64,000 nt of DNA from Streptomyces sp. SLBN-118. GTDB lineage: Bacteria; Actinomycetota; Actinomycetes; Streptomycetales; Streptomycetaceae. Made by a program: the position numbers and the translations under genes. The notes below the pieces were generated by a model. The model saw only the letters and a list, made by a program, of their open reading frames with translations, was not told the DNA's origin and ran no database searches. Location of the stretch: the NCBI RefSeq assembly GCF_006715635.1, contig NZ_VFNP01000002.1:2046001-2110000 (forward strand). The letters are read 5' to 3'. Within the stretch, counting starts at the first letter, position 1. Each line of letters begins with the position of its first letter. Positions 25,420 to 35,995 of the stretch are shown here, piece after piece.

Positions 25420-26046
25420 ATGCCCTCCGTCCTGGACCTCGCGCCCGTCGTTCCTGTGGTGGTCGTCGAGGACGCGGCCGATGCCGTACCGCTCGCGCGG
25501 GCCCTGGTCGCGGGCGGCCTGCCCGCGATCGAGGTGACCCTGAGGACCCCCGCGGCGCTGGACGCGATCCGCGCGATCGCCTCCGAGGTACCGGACGCGA
25601 TCGTCGGCGCGGGCACGGTCGTCTCCCCGCAGAGCGTGGACGCGGCGGTCGCGGCGGGGGCGCGGTTCCTGGTGAGCCCCGGCTGGACGGACCGGCTGCT
25701 GGAGGCGATGCAGCAGTCGGGAGTGCCGTTCCTGCCGGGGGTCTCGACGGCGTCGGAGGTCGTGGCACTGCTGGAGCGCGGCCTGAGCGAACTGAAGTTC
25801 TTCCCGGCACAGGCGGCGGGCGGCACCGCCTACCTCAAGTCCCTTGCCGGGCCGCTCCCCCAGGCCCGTTTCTGCCCGACGGGCGGCATCTCGCGCGCGT
25901 CGGCGCCGTCGTATCTGGCACTGGCGAACGTGGGCTGCGTAGGGGGTACGTGGATGCTGCCGCCGGACGCGGTCGCTGCGCGGGACTGGACACGTGTCGA
26001 GACCCTGGCCCGCGGGGCGGCGCGTCTGCGCGACGGCGTGGCCTGA
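25420..26046 (+). CDS. eda: 2-keto-3-deoxy-6-phosphogluconate / 4-hydroxy-2-oxoglutarate aldolase
   Basis: A 208-residue class I aldolase of the Entner-Doudoroff family. The general-base Glu is in PAIEVTLRTP, the Schiff-base Lys in LSELKFFPAQAAGG, and the phosphate-binding loops GAGTVVSPQ and FCPTGGI are present. It cleaves KDPG to pyruvate and glyceraldehyde 3-phosphate, or acts on 4-hydroxy-2-oxoglutarate. The ATG at 25420 is weakly marked by an upstream AGGATGG. It lies 56 bp after yaaA and could be co-transcribed. Confidence 0.9.
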   Translation: MPSVLDLAPVVPVVVVEDAADAVPLARALVAGGLPAIEVTLRTPAALDAIRAIASEVPDAIVGAGTVVSPQSVDAAVAAGARFLVSPGWTDRLLEAMQQSGVPFLPGVSTASEVVALLERGLSELKFFPAQAAGGTAYLKSLAGPLPQARFCPTGGISRASAPSYLALANVGCVGGTWMLPPDAVAARDWTRVETLARGAARLRDGVA

Positions 26047-26151
26047 GGTCACGGGGGGGGGTGCGGGGACGCGGGACACCCCCGCGCCCCCACACCCTCC
26101 CCGCGGACGGCTGCCGAGCCGCCTGCCTGCGGGCCGCGTCCCGGCTCCGCC

Positions 26152-27399
26152 TCAGCGCAAGTGCGACGTGTCGTTCACCAGGCGCACCGACGCGTTGCCG
26201 TCGGAGTAGTACGCCACCGCCGAGACCGACGCCGCCGAGAGTTCCATCCGGAACAGCGACTCCGGAGGGGCACCGAGCGCCAGGCGGACCAGGGTCTTGA
26301 TCGGGGTGACATGCGTGACCAGCAGGACCGTACGGCCCATGTAGCGCTCGATCAGTTTGTCGCGCGTCGCCGCGACCCGGCGGGCCACCGTGGCGAAGCT
26401 CTCGCCGCCGCCCGTCGGCAGCACCTTCGGCGAGGCCAGCCAGGCCGACAGGTCGTCGGCGTACCGCTCCTGGACCTCCGCGAAGGTCAGGTCCTCCCAC
26501 GCGCCGAAGTCCGTCTCGCGCAGGCCCTCCTCGATGCGGACGTCCAGGCCGAGCCGGGTCGCGACCGTCTCCGCCGTCTCGCGGCAGCGCTTGAGCGGGG
26601 AGCTGACGATCTCCTGAACCGTGCCCCTCGCCGCCAGCGCCGCGGCGACGGCCTCCGCCTGGCGCATGCCCGCCGGGGACAGCGACGGGTCGGTGCCGCC
26701 GCTGCCCGAGAAGCGCTTCTCGGGGGTGAGCGGCGTCTCGCCGTGGCGCAGCAGTACGAAGGTCGCGGGCGTGCCCAGGTCGGCGGGCCCCCAGCCGACC
26801 GACGGTGCGGCCGCCTCCGGCCCGGCGACCGCTTCGTCCGGTTCCGCGACCGCTTCGTCGGCGGCGCCGCGGCCCGCGAGCGCCGCCCTCGCCTTCGCCG
26901 CGCCGGCCGTCGCGTCGCCGACCACCCGCGCCGCCTTCGCGTCAAGCGTGTCAAGGGCCGCCGTGGAGCGCGAAGGCTCCCACTGCTTGCCCTTCTTGCC
27001 CGCGTCCATCGCCTCGTTGGCCAGCCGGTCCGCGTGCTTGTTCTTCTCGCGCGGGATCCACTCGTACGTCACCTGCGACGCGGGGAAGACGCGCGCGGCC
27101 TCGGCCGCCAGCGGCTTCATGTCCGGGTGCTTGATCTTCCAGCGGCCCGACATCTGCTCGACGACGAGCTTGGAGTCCATCCGGACCCGGACCGAGGCGT
27201 CCGGGTCGAGGGCCTTCGCGGCCTTGAGACCGGCGATGAGGCCCTTGTACTCGGCGACATTGTTCGTCGCCACACCGATGTACTCGGCCGCCTCGGCCAG
27301 CGTCTCCCCCGTTGTCGGGTCGATCACCGCGGCGCCGTATCCCGCGGGGCCCGGATTCCCCCGGGAGCCGCCGTCCGCCTCGACGACGAACTCCCGCAT
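26152..27399 (-). CDS. Bifunctional RNase H / acid phosphatase
   Basis: A 415-residue fusion. Residues 1-130 are an RNase H type I domain: FVVEADGGSRGNPGPAGYGA with the first Asp, NNVAEYKGLIAGLKAAK with the Glu, VRVRMDSKLVVEQMSGRWKI with the next Asp, and NKHADRLANEAM at the end. After an Ala-rich linker, residues of about 205-415 are a histidine phosphatase of the CobC/phosphoglycerate-mutase type (FVLLRHGETPLTPEKRFSG, LLVTHVTPIKTLV). This is the same layout as M. tuberculosis Rv2228c, which removes RNA from hybrids and has phosphatase activity. Its ATG overlaps the stop of the zinc-ribbon gene by one base, so they form an operon. Confidence 0.92.
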   Translation of the reverse strand: MREFVVEADGGSRGNPGPAGYGAAVIDPTTGETLAEAAEYIGVATNNVAEYKGLIAGLKAAKALDPDASVRVRMDSKLVVEQMSGRWKIKHPDMKPLAAEAARVFPASQVTYEWIPREKNKHADRLANEAMDAGKKGKQWEPSRSTAALDTLDAKAARVVGDATAGAAKARAALAGRGAADEAVAEPDEAVAGPEAAAPSVGWGPADLGTPATFVLLRHGETPLTPEKRFSGSGGTDPSLSPAGMRQAEAVAAALAARGTVQEIVSSPLKRCRETAETVATRLGLDVRIEEGLRETDFGAWEDLTFAEVQERYADDLSAWLASPKVLPTGGGESFATVARRVAATRDKLIERYMGRTVLLVTHVTPIKTLVRLALGAPPESLFRMELSAASVSAVAYYSDGNASVRLVNDTSHLR

Positions 27400-28142
27400 T
27401 ACAGACCCGACTCAGAGGTACGGACCAGAATGCGGCGGCAGTTCTCGCAGCGCAGCACCGTGTCCGGGGACGCCGCCTTGACCTCGTTCACCTCGGTGAT
27501 GTTGAGCTCCAACTGGCAGCCCTCGCACCGGCGCTGGTAGAGGCGGGCCGCCCCCACCCCGCCCTGCTGGACGCGCAGCTTCTCGTACAGCTTGAGCAGA
27601 TCCGCGGGCACGGAGCCCGCCACGACCTCGCGCTCCTTGGTGGCCGAGGCGATCTCGCCGTCGATCTGCTCCTGCGCGGCGTCCCGGCGGGCGGTCGCGT
27701 CGTCGACCTTGGCCTGGACCGAGGAGACGCGTCCGGTCAGCTCGGTGACACGCTCCTGCGCGGACTCGCGGCGCTCCATGACCTCGAGGACGACGTCCTC
27801 CAGGTCGCCCTGGCGCTTGGCGAGCGAGACGATCTCGTGCTGCAGGCTCTCCAGGTCCTTGGGCGAGGTGACGGCGCCCGAGTCGAGGCGCTGCTGGTCG
27901 CGTACGGCACGCTGGCGCACCTGGTCGACGTCCTGCTCGGCCTTGGTCTGCTCGCGGGCGGTGTCGCTCTCCTCGGTCTGCGCGGCGACCAGTAGATCGC
28001 GCAGCTGCGTGAGGTCCTTGGTGAGCGACTCGATCTCGGCGTGCTCGGGCAGCGTGTTGCGCTTGTGGGTGAGCTGCGACAGCCGTACGTCGAGTGCCTG
28101 GACGTCGAGAAGTCGGATCTGGTCGGCGGGCGCGGCGTTCAG
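27399..28142 (-). CDS. Zinc-ribbon coiled-coil protein (CT398/DUF164 type)
   Basis: A 247-residue protein. Residues of about 10-180 form a long antiparallel coiled coil (QLTHKRNTLPEHAEIESLTK, TKAEQDVDQVRQRAVRDQQR). The C-terminus is a zinc ribbon with CEGCQL and CENC. This is the CT398/Rv2229c family, which lies with Nif3 and RNase H genes throughout actinobacteria; a role in secretion or RNA handling has been suggested. No ATG, GTG or TTG fits; the start appears to be CTG in a CTGA overlap with the Nif3 stop, with GGAG seven bases upstream. Confidence 0.85.
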   Translation of the reverse strand: MNAAPADQIRLLDVQALDVRLSQLTHKRNTLPEHAEIESLTKDLTQLRDLLVAAQTEESDTAREQTKAEQDVDQVRQRAVRDQQRLDSGAVTSPKDLESLQHEIVSLAKRQGDLEDVVLEVMERRESAQERVTELTGRVSSVQAKVDDATARRDAAQEQIDGEIASATKEREVVAGSVPADLLKLYEKLRVQQGGVGAARLYQRRCEGCQLELNITEVNEVKAASPDTVLRCENCRRILVRTSESGL

Positions 28143-28957
28143 TTGGGGGCTCCAGGAGAAGAGTGGTGGGAGGACCAGGGGTCTGTGACCGTGTGCGAGA
28201 CGTGGACCCGAAGGCCCCAGCCGTGCCGGTCGGACATCGCGTCGAGCTGGGCGGCCGCCTGCTCGCACCAGGGCCACTCGGTGGCCCAGTGCGCGGCGTC
28301 GACCAGCCCCAGAGGTGAGTGCTGCGTGGCCTCGGAGGCCGGGTGGTGGCGCAGGTCCGCGGTCAGGAAGGCGTCCACGCCCGCGGCCCGTACGACGTCG
28401 AAGAGGCTGTCTCCTGAGCCGCCGCTGACCGCGACCCTGCGCACCAGGGCGCCGGGGTCGCCCGCGATGCGGATGCCCTGCGCGGTGGCGGGCAGCCGCT
28501 TGGCGGCCCGCTCGGCGAATTCGGCCAGGGTCTCGGGGTGGTCGAGCTCGCAGATCCGGCCGAGGCCGCTTTCGGGCACGAGGGGGCCGGTGACCCGCAG
28601 GTCCAGCGCGCCCGCGAGGGCGTCGGACACGCCGGGATCGGCGGTGTCGGCGTTGGTGTGCGCGACGTGCAGGGCGATGTCGTGCTTGATCAGGGTGTGC
28701 ACGACCCGCCCCTTGAAGTGGGAGGCGGCGACCGTCGTCGTACCGCGCAGGTAGAGCGGGTGATGCGTGACGATCAGCTGGGCCCCGAGCCCGATCGCCT
28801 CGTCGGCGATCTGCTGGACCGGGTCCACGGCGAACAGGACGCGGGTGACCTCGGAGTCGGGGTCGCCGCAGACGGTGCCGACGGCGTCCCACTGTTCGGC
28901 CCGCTCGGGGGGCCACAGGGCGTCGAGCGCGGCGATGACTTCAGACAGACGGGGCAC
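28139..28957 (-). CDS. Nif3-like dinuclear metal center protein
   Basis: A 272-residue NIF3/DUF34 protein. Metal ligands are visible in LIVTHHPLYLRGT (His-His), ALHVAHTNADTADPGV (His, Asp) and LVDAAHWATEWPW (His and Glu). The family forms a hexameric toroid; suggested roles include GTP cyclohydrolase-like activity or metal handling, without firm proof. First gene of a three-gene operon with the CT398-type protein and the RNase H/phosphatase. The ATG begins MPRLSEVIAALDALWPPERA, typical for the family. Confidence 0.9.
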   Translation of the reverse strand: MPRLSEVIAALDALWPPERAEQWDAVGTVCGDPDSEVTRVLFAVDPVQQIADEAIGLGAQLIVTHHPLYLRGTTTVAASHFKGRVVHTLIKHDIALHVAHTNADTADPGVSDALAGALDLRVTGPLVPESGLGRICELDHPETLAEFAERAAKRLPATAQGIRIAGDPGALVRRVAVSGGSGDSLFDVVRAAGVDAFLTADLRHHPASEATQHSPLGLVDAAHWATEWPWCEQAAAQLDAMSDRHGWGLRVHVSHTVTDPWSSHHSSPGAPN

Positions 28958-29203
28958 GGAGACAGGTTACCTGCGCTCCGCGCCCCGGTGGCCTGGGCTC
29001 CTTGGCCCAGTTGTTCACCGCGCTGTCACGGGCTGCCTCGCCAACTGACCGCCCCACCTCCGGCACGGTATTCCCGCTGAGCACACTCGTCCCCTGGCCC
29101 TCAGGCGAATCCCGGCCCGGCCACCCTTATGTGTGAAACGGCGGTCTGGCGCTGTTCGGCAGGAAGTGCGATACCTAGCTTCGTGACCGGAGGTGACGAT
29201 CCC

Positions 29204-30346
29204 ATGACAGCCTGTGCCATCGAGACCGCCGCGGCGAACGGAGCCGTGGCGCGTACAGAGTTCACGATCACCGCGGGCGGGAGCTACGCGGCCCGGCTGG
29301 CGGGGGACGGTGAGGCCCTGTTCGCCGAGCGGTGGACGCTCGACGGACCCGAGCCCTACGCGGTACCGCTCCCGCTGGGGCAGCCGGAGGAGCGGGACGC
29401 CGAGGTGCTGCCGCTGGCCGACGGGCGGGTACTGATCGGGCGGCGGGTGGAGCAGCGGCATACCTTCTCGCTGCTGTATCCGACCGGGCCGGGCACCGGT
29501 GAACTGCCCCTCGGCAGCGTCGAGTCGGCGGAGCTGACGCTCCTTCCGCCCTCGCCGGACGGTGTCTGCGCATACGCCCTGGCGCCCGGCGCCACGTCGA
29601 CCGCGATCTGGCTGGTCGCGGGCGGGGCCTTCGGGCCCGAGCATGTCGCCGAGGTGCCGGGGCGCTGCTCCGGCGGGGTGTGGCTCGACCGTACGGGCCG
29701 GATGCTCGCCCTGGACCGGCAGTTGGAGGGCGGCCCGGTGAAAGCGGTGGTGGTCGACCTGGAGCGGGGCGGGGAGGTGACTCCGTTGCTCCAGATCACC
29801 GAGGACAGCGAAGACCGGCTGCTGCTGGCCGCCCCGGACAGCGGCCTGATCCTGATCCGCTCGAACGCGCCGGGCCACGACCGGATCGGCTGGGGCGTAC
29901 TGGGCAGCCTGCGGCCCGTGCGCTTCCCGGAGTGCCTGCGGCTCGCGGACTGCGCGGTGAAGCCGTTCGCCGTGCAGCCGGGTCAGGTCCTCACCCCGGA
30001 GAGCTGCGCGGTGGCCCTGCGGATCGACGGGGCGGCGGGAAGCCGGCTGGGCATCTGGCGGCCGGCTGGACGGCGGCTGCACCAACTGGCCGCTCCACAA
30101 GGTTGGTTGGCGGGGGCCGGGCTGTGGAGCCGGGAGTGTGTGCTGCAACTGCCCTACGTGACGAAGTCGGTGCCGTGCGGGGTGGCGCGGCTCGACGCGT
30201 CGGCGCTCGCGCGGCCCGAGGTGATCACGGAACCGGCGGAGGTGGAACGCGCGGGAGGGGGACCGGACGGGGGTGCGGCTCCTGGTACGTGGAAGCCGGT
30301 TCCCTTGCGGGAGGCGCCGCTTACGGGGGGTACGGCGGCGCGGTGA
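29204..30346 (+). CDS. Conserved Streptomyces hypothetical protein, beta-rich
   Basis: A 380-residue soluble protein. The ATG at 29204 follows GGAGGTGAC with good spacing. The sequence shows many short hydrophobic strands with turns (AYALAPGATSTAIWLVAG, GGVWLDRTGRMLALDRQ, GLILIRSNAPGHDR), consistent with a beta-propeller, but no catalytic motif. Its place next to the Nif3 operon on the opposite strand is one I associate with Streptomyces core chromosome, so it is probably conserved, function unknown. The last 40 residues are low-complexity. Confidence 0.7.
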   Translation: MTACAIETAAANGAVARTEFTITAGGSYAARLAGDGEALFAERWTLDGPEPYAVPLPLGQPEERDAEVLPLADGRVLIGRRVEQRHTFSLLYPTGPGTGELPLGSVESAELTLLPPSPDGVCAYALAPGATSTAIWLVAGGAFGPEHVAEVPGRCSGGVWLDRTGRMLALDRQLEGGPVKAVVVDLERGGEVTPLLQITEDSEDRLLLAAPDSGLILIRSNAPGHDRIGWGVLGSLRPVRFPECLRLADCAVKPFAVQPGQVLTPESCAVALRIDGAAGSRLGIWRPAGRRLHQLAAPQGWLAGAGLWSRECVLQLPYVTKSVPCGVARLDASALARPEVITEPAEVERAGGGPDGGAAPGTWKPVPLREAPLTGGTAAR

Positions 30347-30458
30347 GGGTGCGCCTGCGGCGGGCCTGTTCCCCACCCCGCCCCTTCCCGTAACCAAGGG
30401 CTTCGCCCCCTGGACCCCCGTATGCGACCTTCGGCCGCATGTCCTCAAACGCCGGACG

Positions 30459-30491
30459 GGCTGGATGTGCGGCCCAGCCGCACATCCAGCC
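30459..30491. terminator. Hairpin terminator
   Basis: Perfect 15-nt arms GGCTGGATGTGCGGC and GCCGCACATCCAGCC around CCA, 112 bp after the beta-rich gene and 29 bp before the end of the OYE pseudogene. It can serve both convergent genes. Confidence 0.65.
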
Positions 30492-30519
30492 CCGCCGACG
30501 CTTGGGGGTCGGCTCGGGG

Positions 30520-31750
<1,231 letters not shown>

Positions 31751-32005
31751 TCAGGCGTCTTCGGGATCCAGCTCGAAGGTGAAATAGATGCTCAGGCAGT
31801 AGGGCTCGTCCTCGTCGTGGAAGAAATCCCACGACACGTCTGACAGGCGGATGTTCTTTTCCCGCACCCATTCATGGGCTTTCTTGAAGGCTTCCGCGGC
31901 AGTTGCGGCGGGGAACAGCTTCCTGGCGATGGGATGAACCCCGGTCTCAGCGTCCGAGTCGTCGAAACCCTCCGGACCGTCCAGGCAGAAGTTGGGATCC
32001 AGCAC
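31751..32005 (-). CDS. Small acidic hypothetical protein (84 aa)
   Basis: An 84-residue protein from GTG 32005, preceded by AGAAGGGG. It begins VLDPNFCLDGPEGFDDSDAE and ends in an aromatic, acidic segment (DVSWDFFHDEDEPYCLSIYF) ending FTFELDPEDA. Composition suggests a soluble alpha/beta domain; two cysteines are far apart. No family recognised. It has no operon partner. Confidence 0.55.
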   Translation of the reverse strand: MLDPNFCLDGPEGFDDSDAETGVHPIARKLFPAATAAEAFKKAHEWVREKNIRLSDVSWDFFHDEDEPYCLSIYFTFELDPEDA

Positions 32006-32472
32006 CTGGGGTGCGCCCCTTCTAGTCGGTTTACCAGTACGAGTCGACAGAGGCTGATCCTCTGAGCACGACGCCCGGTAAGACCGCCGCACTACCCGGA
32101 AGGGTTGCTTCTGGCGACCACGCGGCGGTGCCGCAGCCGGTGTCTCCGGCCCGCAAGGGCGACGCCCTCCGTCGAGCGCCTGCGCCAGCCATGTGCAGGA
32201 AACTGACGAACCGCCACATCTGCCCGGCCCCCAGGTCGACTGTCCTGCTGGCACACAGGGGCGCACCACTCGGGGGGTGAAGCGCTGGTCGCTTTCACGA
32301 CGGCGTGCCACGTGCGCCCATGCTCTCGTCGAGACGCGTAGTCGTGCAGCGGCCCCGGCCGGACAAATAGGGGGTTCCGGCCGGGGCCGCCTGGTGGGCG
32401 GCGGGGGGGGGAAGGGCGCCGCCCGGAGGCGTCGGGGACTGCTGACATCCCCAACACCTGGTCGGTGGAGGT
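32006..32472. other. Intergenic region with a strong hairpin
   Basis: About 470 bp without a supported gene. The only clear structure is an inverted repeat at 32350-32389 (14-nt arms CGGCCCCGGCCGGA / TCCGGCCGGGGCCG, 12-nt loop), well placed as a terminator for the ATPase gene that ends at 32473 on the minus strand. Confidence 0.5.
32350..32389 (-). terminator. Terminator hairpin downstream of the anti-sigma-type ATPase gene
   Basis: Perfect 14-nt arms with a 12-nt loop, 84 bp beyond the stop of the minus-strand gene. The loop side facing the gene has no T-run. Confidence 0.5.
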
Positions 32473-32952
32473 CTACGTGATGTGGTATCCGACCGTTACC
32501 CGCGTGCCTCGGGAGGTGGTTCGGCGCTCGACCCACTCCGAGAGAAGACCGACAATCTGAAGGCCCCGGCCGCATTCGTCGATGTCCCGCTCCTCGGGTA
32601 CACCTTCCTCCGGGGCCGCCGGGGCACCGAAGTCAGCAACCTCGATGCGCAGCTTCGAGGCCGTCTCCAGACTGATCATGACGCTGAGTTCCGCATTTCC
32701 GTGCTCGACGGCGTTGACCGCCAGTTCGTCGACAACGAGCACGATGGAGTCCCGGTCCTCCGGACCAACATTCCATAGCTCCAGTAAGCGCGCCGTCCAC
32801 CGGCGTATGCCGGCCACCAGCTGCCCTTGCGCTGGGAGCGTCAGCACAGCCAAACCTCCACAAGTGGCCGCGCTCCCGCCCGCGCCCTGGTTGTCGTCGA
32901 CACTGGCAGCGGCTTCCGGCAGCGGGAAATGGGTTACGGGGCCCGTCGTCAT
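32473..32952 (-). CDS. Anti-sigma-factor-type serine kinase (HATPase_c, RsbW-like)
   Basis: A 159-residue GHKL ATPase. The N box is VVDELAVNAVEHGNAEL and the G box ERDIDECGRGLQIVGLLS, both complete. Proteins like this bind and inhibit SigB-type sigma factors or phosphorylate anti-anti-sigma factors; Streptomyces has dozens. The ATG at 32952 is preferred since GAGGG lies nine bases upstream; the ATG three codons earlier touches that site. No sigma or antagonist gene is adjacent, so the partner is unknown. Confidence 0.85.
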   Translation of the reverse strand: MTTGPVTHFPLPEAAASVDDNQGAGGSAATCGGLAVLTLPAQGQLVAGIRRWTARLLELWNVGPEDRDSIVLVVDELAVNAVEHGNAELSVMISLETASKLRIEVADFGAPAAPEEGVPEERDIDECGRGLQIVGLLSEWVERRTTSRGTRVTVGYHIT

Positions 32953-33161
32953 TGCAAACATCCCTCTCGGCTTGAGGTGGAGCCGATTTGACCTGTGCAG
33001 TGCTTTCCCCTGCACGATCCACGCCAGTTGGAACCGCCCGCTGATGGCCGTGGTCGTCCGGGGTCATTGCTCTCTTACTCATGAAGAGTCCGTCCCTCCT
33101 CTCCTATGACGCGAGTTGGCCAATCTCGTTCGGATTTCCTGCCGGCACTCCCCCGCCCGCA

Positions 33162-34181
33162 TCACCCGACATACGCGGGTGCGAGTGCCGAGCGCATCAG
33201 CCGACGTGGTGTGCCTGTGCCATCAGCCGCAACGGTCCACAGGTCAGAGCCGTCGTCGCCTGGCACTGAATAGGCCACAGTGTGCGCGTCTGACCAGACC
33301 ACCTGGTCGTCGATGCTGCGGCGTTCGGCGAGCGGGGTCTCGCGCAAGGTGCGGAGATCGAGCGCGTACAGCCGCCACGGCGCACCTGCAGGCGCCGTGA
33401 CGCGCTTCTTGAAGACCAGACGGCTGCCGTCGGGGGAAAGGGATGGGCACTCGACGTTCTCGCGCAGGGTGCGCACCGTGCGGTTGGCGGCGTCACCACG
33501 TACGAGATACGTCCGGCCGCCGGTGGCGAGGGTCGCGTAAAAGTGGTGGTCGTCGGCGAACGTCACGCCCCAGAAGTTCACGTCGGCGGCGCGGTATGAG
33601 GAGCCGTCCTTGATGATTCGGTAATCCTCCAACCTCGCGTGAAGGTTCCAGCTGCGGGTGTCGAGGATCGCCGTCCGGGTTGAGAAGTTCGCCCCCGCAT
33701 AGGTGTCACCGGTGACGAAGGCCGTCCAGGCGACCATCCGGCCGCTGGGGGAGACGCGAGCGCGAGTGGGGATACCAGGGAGCGAGTAGCTGCGCTGCTC
33801 ACGCAGCCTGGCGTCGAGGACAACGGCGCGGTGGCCCTGGGGTGCGGAGCCCGCTTGGAGGCAGATGCCGGTGCCGTGTGCTGCATGGAAGCGCAGGCAG
33901 CGTACGCCGGAGGCGGCGCGCCGCGAAGCCGGCCGACCGGCGGGGACGCTGACGAGCTCGTCTCGGTGCGGGCCCCATGCCATGTTTCGGAAAACCACCC
34001 TCCGCGGGGCGTCTGCGTCCGCAGCGAGCGACACCTCCCCCACCGCGACGTGGGGGTCGTGGGCCTGCGGCCGGTCTCTACGGGCGCTGCGCTCGGCGGA
34101 GTGCCACACAGCTATGCCACCGAGCACGGCGAGCACTGCGGAGGCTGCGATGAGGACCAGCCATCGGCTTCCGCGGGTCAT
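33162..34181 (-). CDS. Membrane-anchored TolB-like beta-propeller protein
   Basis: A 339-residue protein. A single membrane helix near the start (WLVLIAASAVLAVLGGIAVW) anchors it, with the rest outside. The body has repeated WD40/PD40-like units (ARVSPSGRMVAWTAF, VECPSLSPDGSRLVFKKRV, SDLWTVAADGTGTPRRLM). A longer start at 34220 adds 13 residues but has no ribosome site. It lies 145 bp after the MFS gene on the same strand, and the two likely form an operon. Role unknown; such propellers usually bind partner proteins or glycans. Confidence 0.7.
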   Translation of the reverse strand: MTRGSRWLVLIAASAVLAVLGGIAVWHSAERSARRDRPQAHDPHVAVGEVSLAADADAPRRVVFRNMAWGPHRDELVSVPAGRPASRRAASGVRCLRFHAAHGTGICLQAGSAPQGHRAVVLDARLREQRSYSLPGIPTRARVSPSGRMVAWTAFVTGDTYAGANFSTRTAILDTRSWNLHARLEDYRIIKDGSSYRAADVNFWGVTFADDHHFYATLATGGRTYLVRGDAANRTVRTLRENVECPSLSPDGSRLVFKKRVTAPAGAPWRLYALDLRTLRETPLAERRSIDDQVVWSDAHTVAYSVPGDDGSDLWTVAADGTGTPRRLMRSALAPAYVG

Positions 34182-34326
34182 GGAGGCCTCGATTTCTTGT
34201 CGTGGGTTCGAACGGGTCATTCGCAGGATCTGCGAGGCCCAGGTTCCGGGTGGACTTCATGGGTGGCGCAGCCTCATGACTGGAAAGCCGCCTCCGGGCC
34301 GCGAAGGCCGTGCCTGCGGGGCCGCG

Positions 34327-35682
34327 TCATGCCGGAGGCTCCCCTACAGCGGGCCGGAGCACTGCCGTTGCCAGAGCGCAGGCGGCGAGCACGGCGGCTG
34401 CCGCCGGCAGTGCCGTATGGTCGCCCCATCTCGTCCAGGCCGCGCCAAAGGCCAGAGAACACCCGAAGCGGGCTACCGCCTGCCCGGTCTGGACCAGGGC
34501 GAGCCCGCTGGAGCGCAGCTCCACCGGCACGGCTCCCGCCGCTGCGGCCATCAACACCCCGTCAGTGGCGGCGTAGAAGCAGCCGTGCAGCGCGAGCACC
34601 GCAAGCACCAGTCCCAGTCCGTCCAGCGGCACGGACGAGGGCCACACCAACAGCCCGTAGACGCCCAGTAGGGCCACGTGTCCAGCGAGGAACTGCCCCC
34701 AGCGGCCGAACCGATCGGCCAGCCGGCCGAGTGGCACAGCCAGCGCAAGAAATACGGCGGCCGTGCCCACTGGCAGGAGGGCGAACCAGGCATCGGGAAC
34801 ACCGAGCCGCCGCTGCATCATCAAGTAGATGAAGGAATCGCTGACTGTGCCAAGTCCCAGCAGCAGCGCACCCAAGACGATACGCCGTAGATCGCGGCAT
34901 CCCAGCAGGGCGAGCGTCGCCCGTAGCGTGGCGCGCGACGGCGAGAGCTCAGGCCCGTCGCACCACGCCAGGGCGTCGCCCGCTCCTCCCGCAGTCGACA
35001 CCGGGCCCGGTACGCATCCAGAATCCGTCGCTGGTTGTGCGACACGTCCCGGCACGAACAACACCAGTACCAGCACGCCGAGCGCCGCGATGCAGAAGCT
35101 GACCGCGAAGACCGCGTCGTAACCGTCGACCGTGGCACGCAAGATCAGAAAAGCGACCAGCGGGCCGAGAAGCGCACCCGCCGTGTCCATCGCACGGTGC
35201 ACACCGAAGGCCCGCCCCCGCGCTTCCGGCAACGAAGCCAGCGAGATCAGCGCGTCACGCGGGGCCGTGCGCAGGCCCTTGCCCGTACGGTCCGCCACCA
35301 GTACCGCCCCGATCAGCGGCAGGCTGTGCACTGCCAGCAGTGCTGGCTTGCACACCGCGGACAGGCTGTAGCCGAGGACAGTCACCGACTTGTGGCGGCC
35401 GCCGCGGTCGGCGAAATGCCCGCCAACCAGTCGCACCACGGACGAGATGCCGTGGTGGATGCTGTCGAGCAGCCCGAAGCCAAGCGGCGACAGTCCTAGG
35501 CCGACGACCAGATAGAGCGGCATCACGGCAGTGACCATCTCCGAGGAGATATCCGTGATCAGGCTGACCGTGCCGAGTGCAAGGACGGCGGGCGCGAGCG
35601 CCGGCCTTTGTCCGGAGCCGCGGCGCCAGGCAGCGTTCCCGCAGGGCGTAGGCGGCCTGCCACGGCTGTCCGCTACGTACAC
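34327..35682 (-). CDS. MFS transporter
   Basis: A 451-residue integral membrane protein with about 12 hydrophobic segments. The MFS loop 2-3 motif appears as GGHFADRGGRHKSVT and the repeat in the second half as PLGRLADRFGRWGQFL. Segment pairs such as LALGTVSLITDISSEMVTAV at the start fit the drug-efflux or osmolyte-type MFS. The start is a GTG at 35682, not well marked; the first 28 residues are hydrophilic and may be partly untranslated. Substrate unknown. It precedes the beta-propeller gene on the same strand. Confidence 0.85.
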   Translation of the reverse strand: MYVADSRGRPPTPCGNAAWRRGSGQRPALAPAVLALGTVSLITDISSEMVTAVMPLYLVVGLGLSPLGFGLLDSIHHGISSVVRLVGGHFADRGGRHKSVTVLGYSLSAVCKPALLAVHSLPLIGAVLVADRTGKGLRTAPRDALISLASLPEARGRAFGVHRAMDTAGALLGPLVAFLILRATVDGYDAVFAVSFCIAALGVLVLVLFVPGRVAQPATDSGCVPGPVSTAGGAGDALAWCDGPELSPSRATLRATLALLGCRDLRRIVLGALLLGLGTVSDSFIYLMMQRRLGVPDAWFALLPVGTAAVFLALAVPLGRLADRFGRWGQFLAGHVALLGVYGLLVWPSSVPLDGLGLVLAVLALHGCFYAATDGVLMAAAAGAVPVELRSSGLALVQTGQAVARFGCSLAFGAAWTRWGDHTALPAAAAVLAACALATAVLRPAVGEPPA

Positions 35683-35995
35683 GTCAGGGCTCCAGGGGCA
35701 CGCGACGTCCGGGGCCGTGGGCTTCCAGGTCTACGACGCGCTGAGCCCGGTCCCCCACGTTCCGGTCGCGCCTCACCCCCCTGTTCTCTGTCGCGTATAC
35801 GCACTTCGGCCTCCCTGCTCGTGTTCATTGCTCCCGGCGCGACCATGCTGTCGGCTCACTCGGCTCCGGGCACAGGGCCGAACAACCGGCCTCCAGGACG
35901 TCCGTCACCGCCCGAAAGGGCGACGCCACGGATCACTGAGCGTGGCTGGCACGACCCGTCATCCCCGTCCGGGCATCACCGGTCTGCCGAGCCGG
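35683..35995. other. Intergenic region between MFS and response-regulator genes
   Basis: About 310 bp. It must contain the end of the response-regulator transcript and the promoter of the MFS gene. No further gene or strong repeat is seen. Confidence 0.3.
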
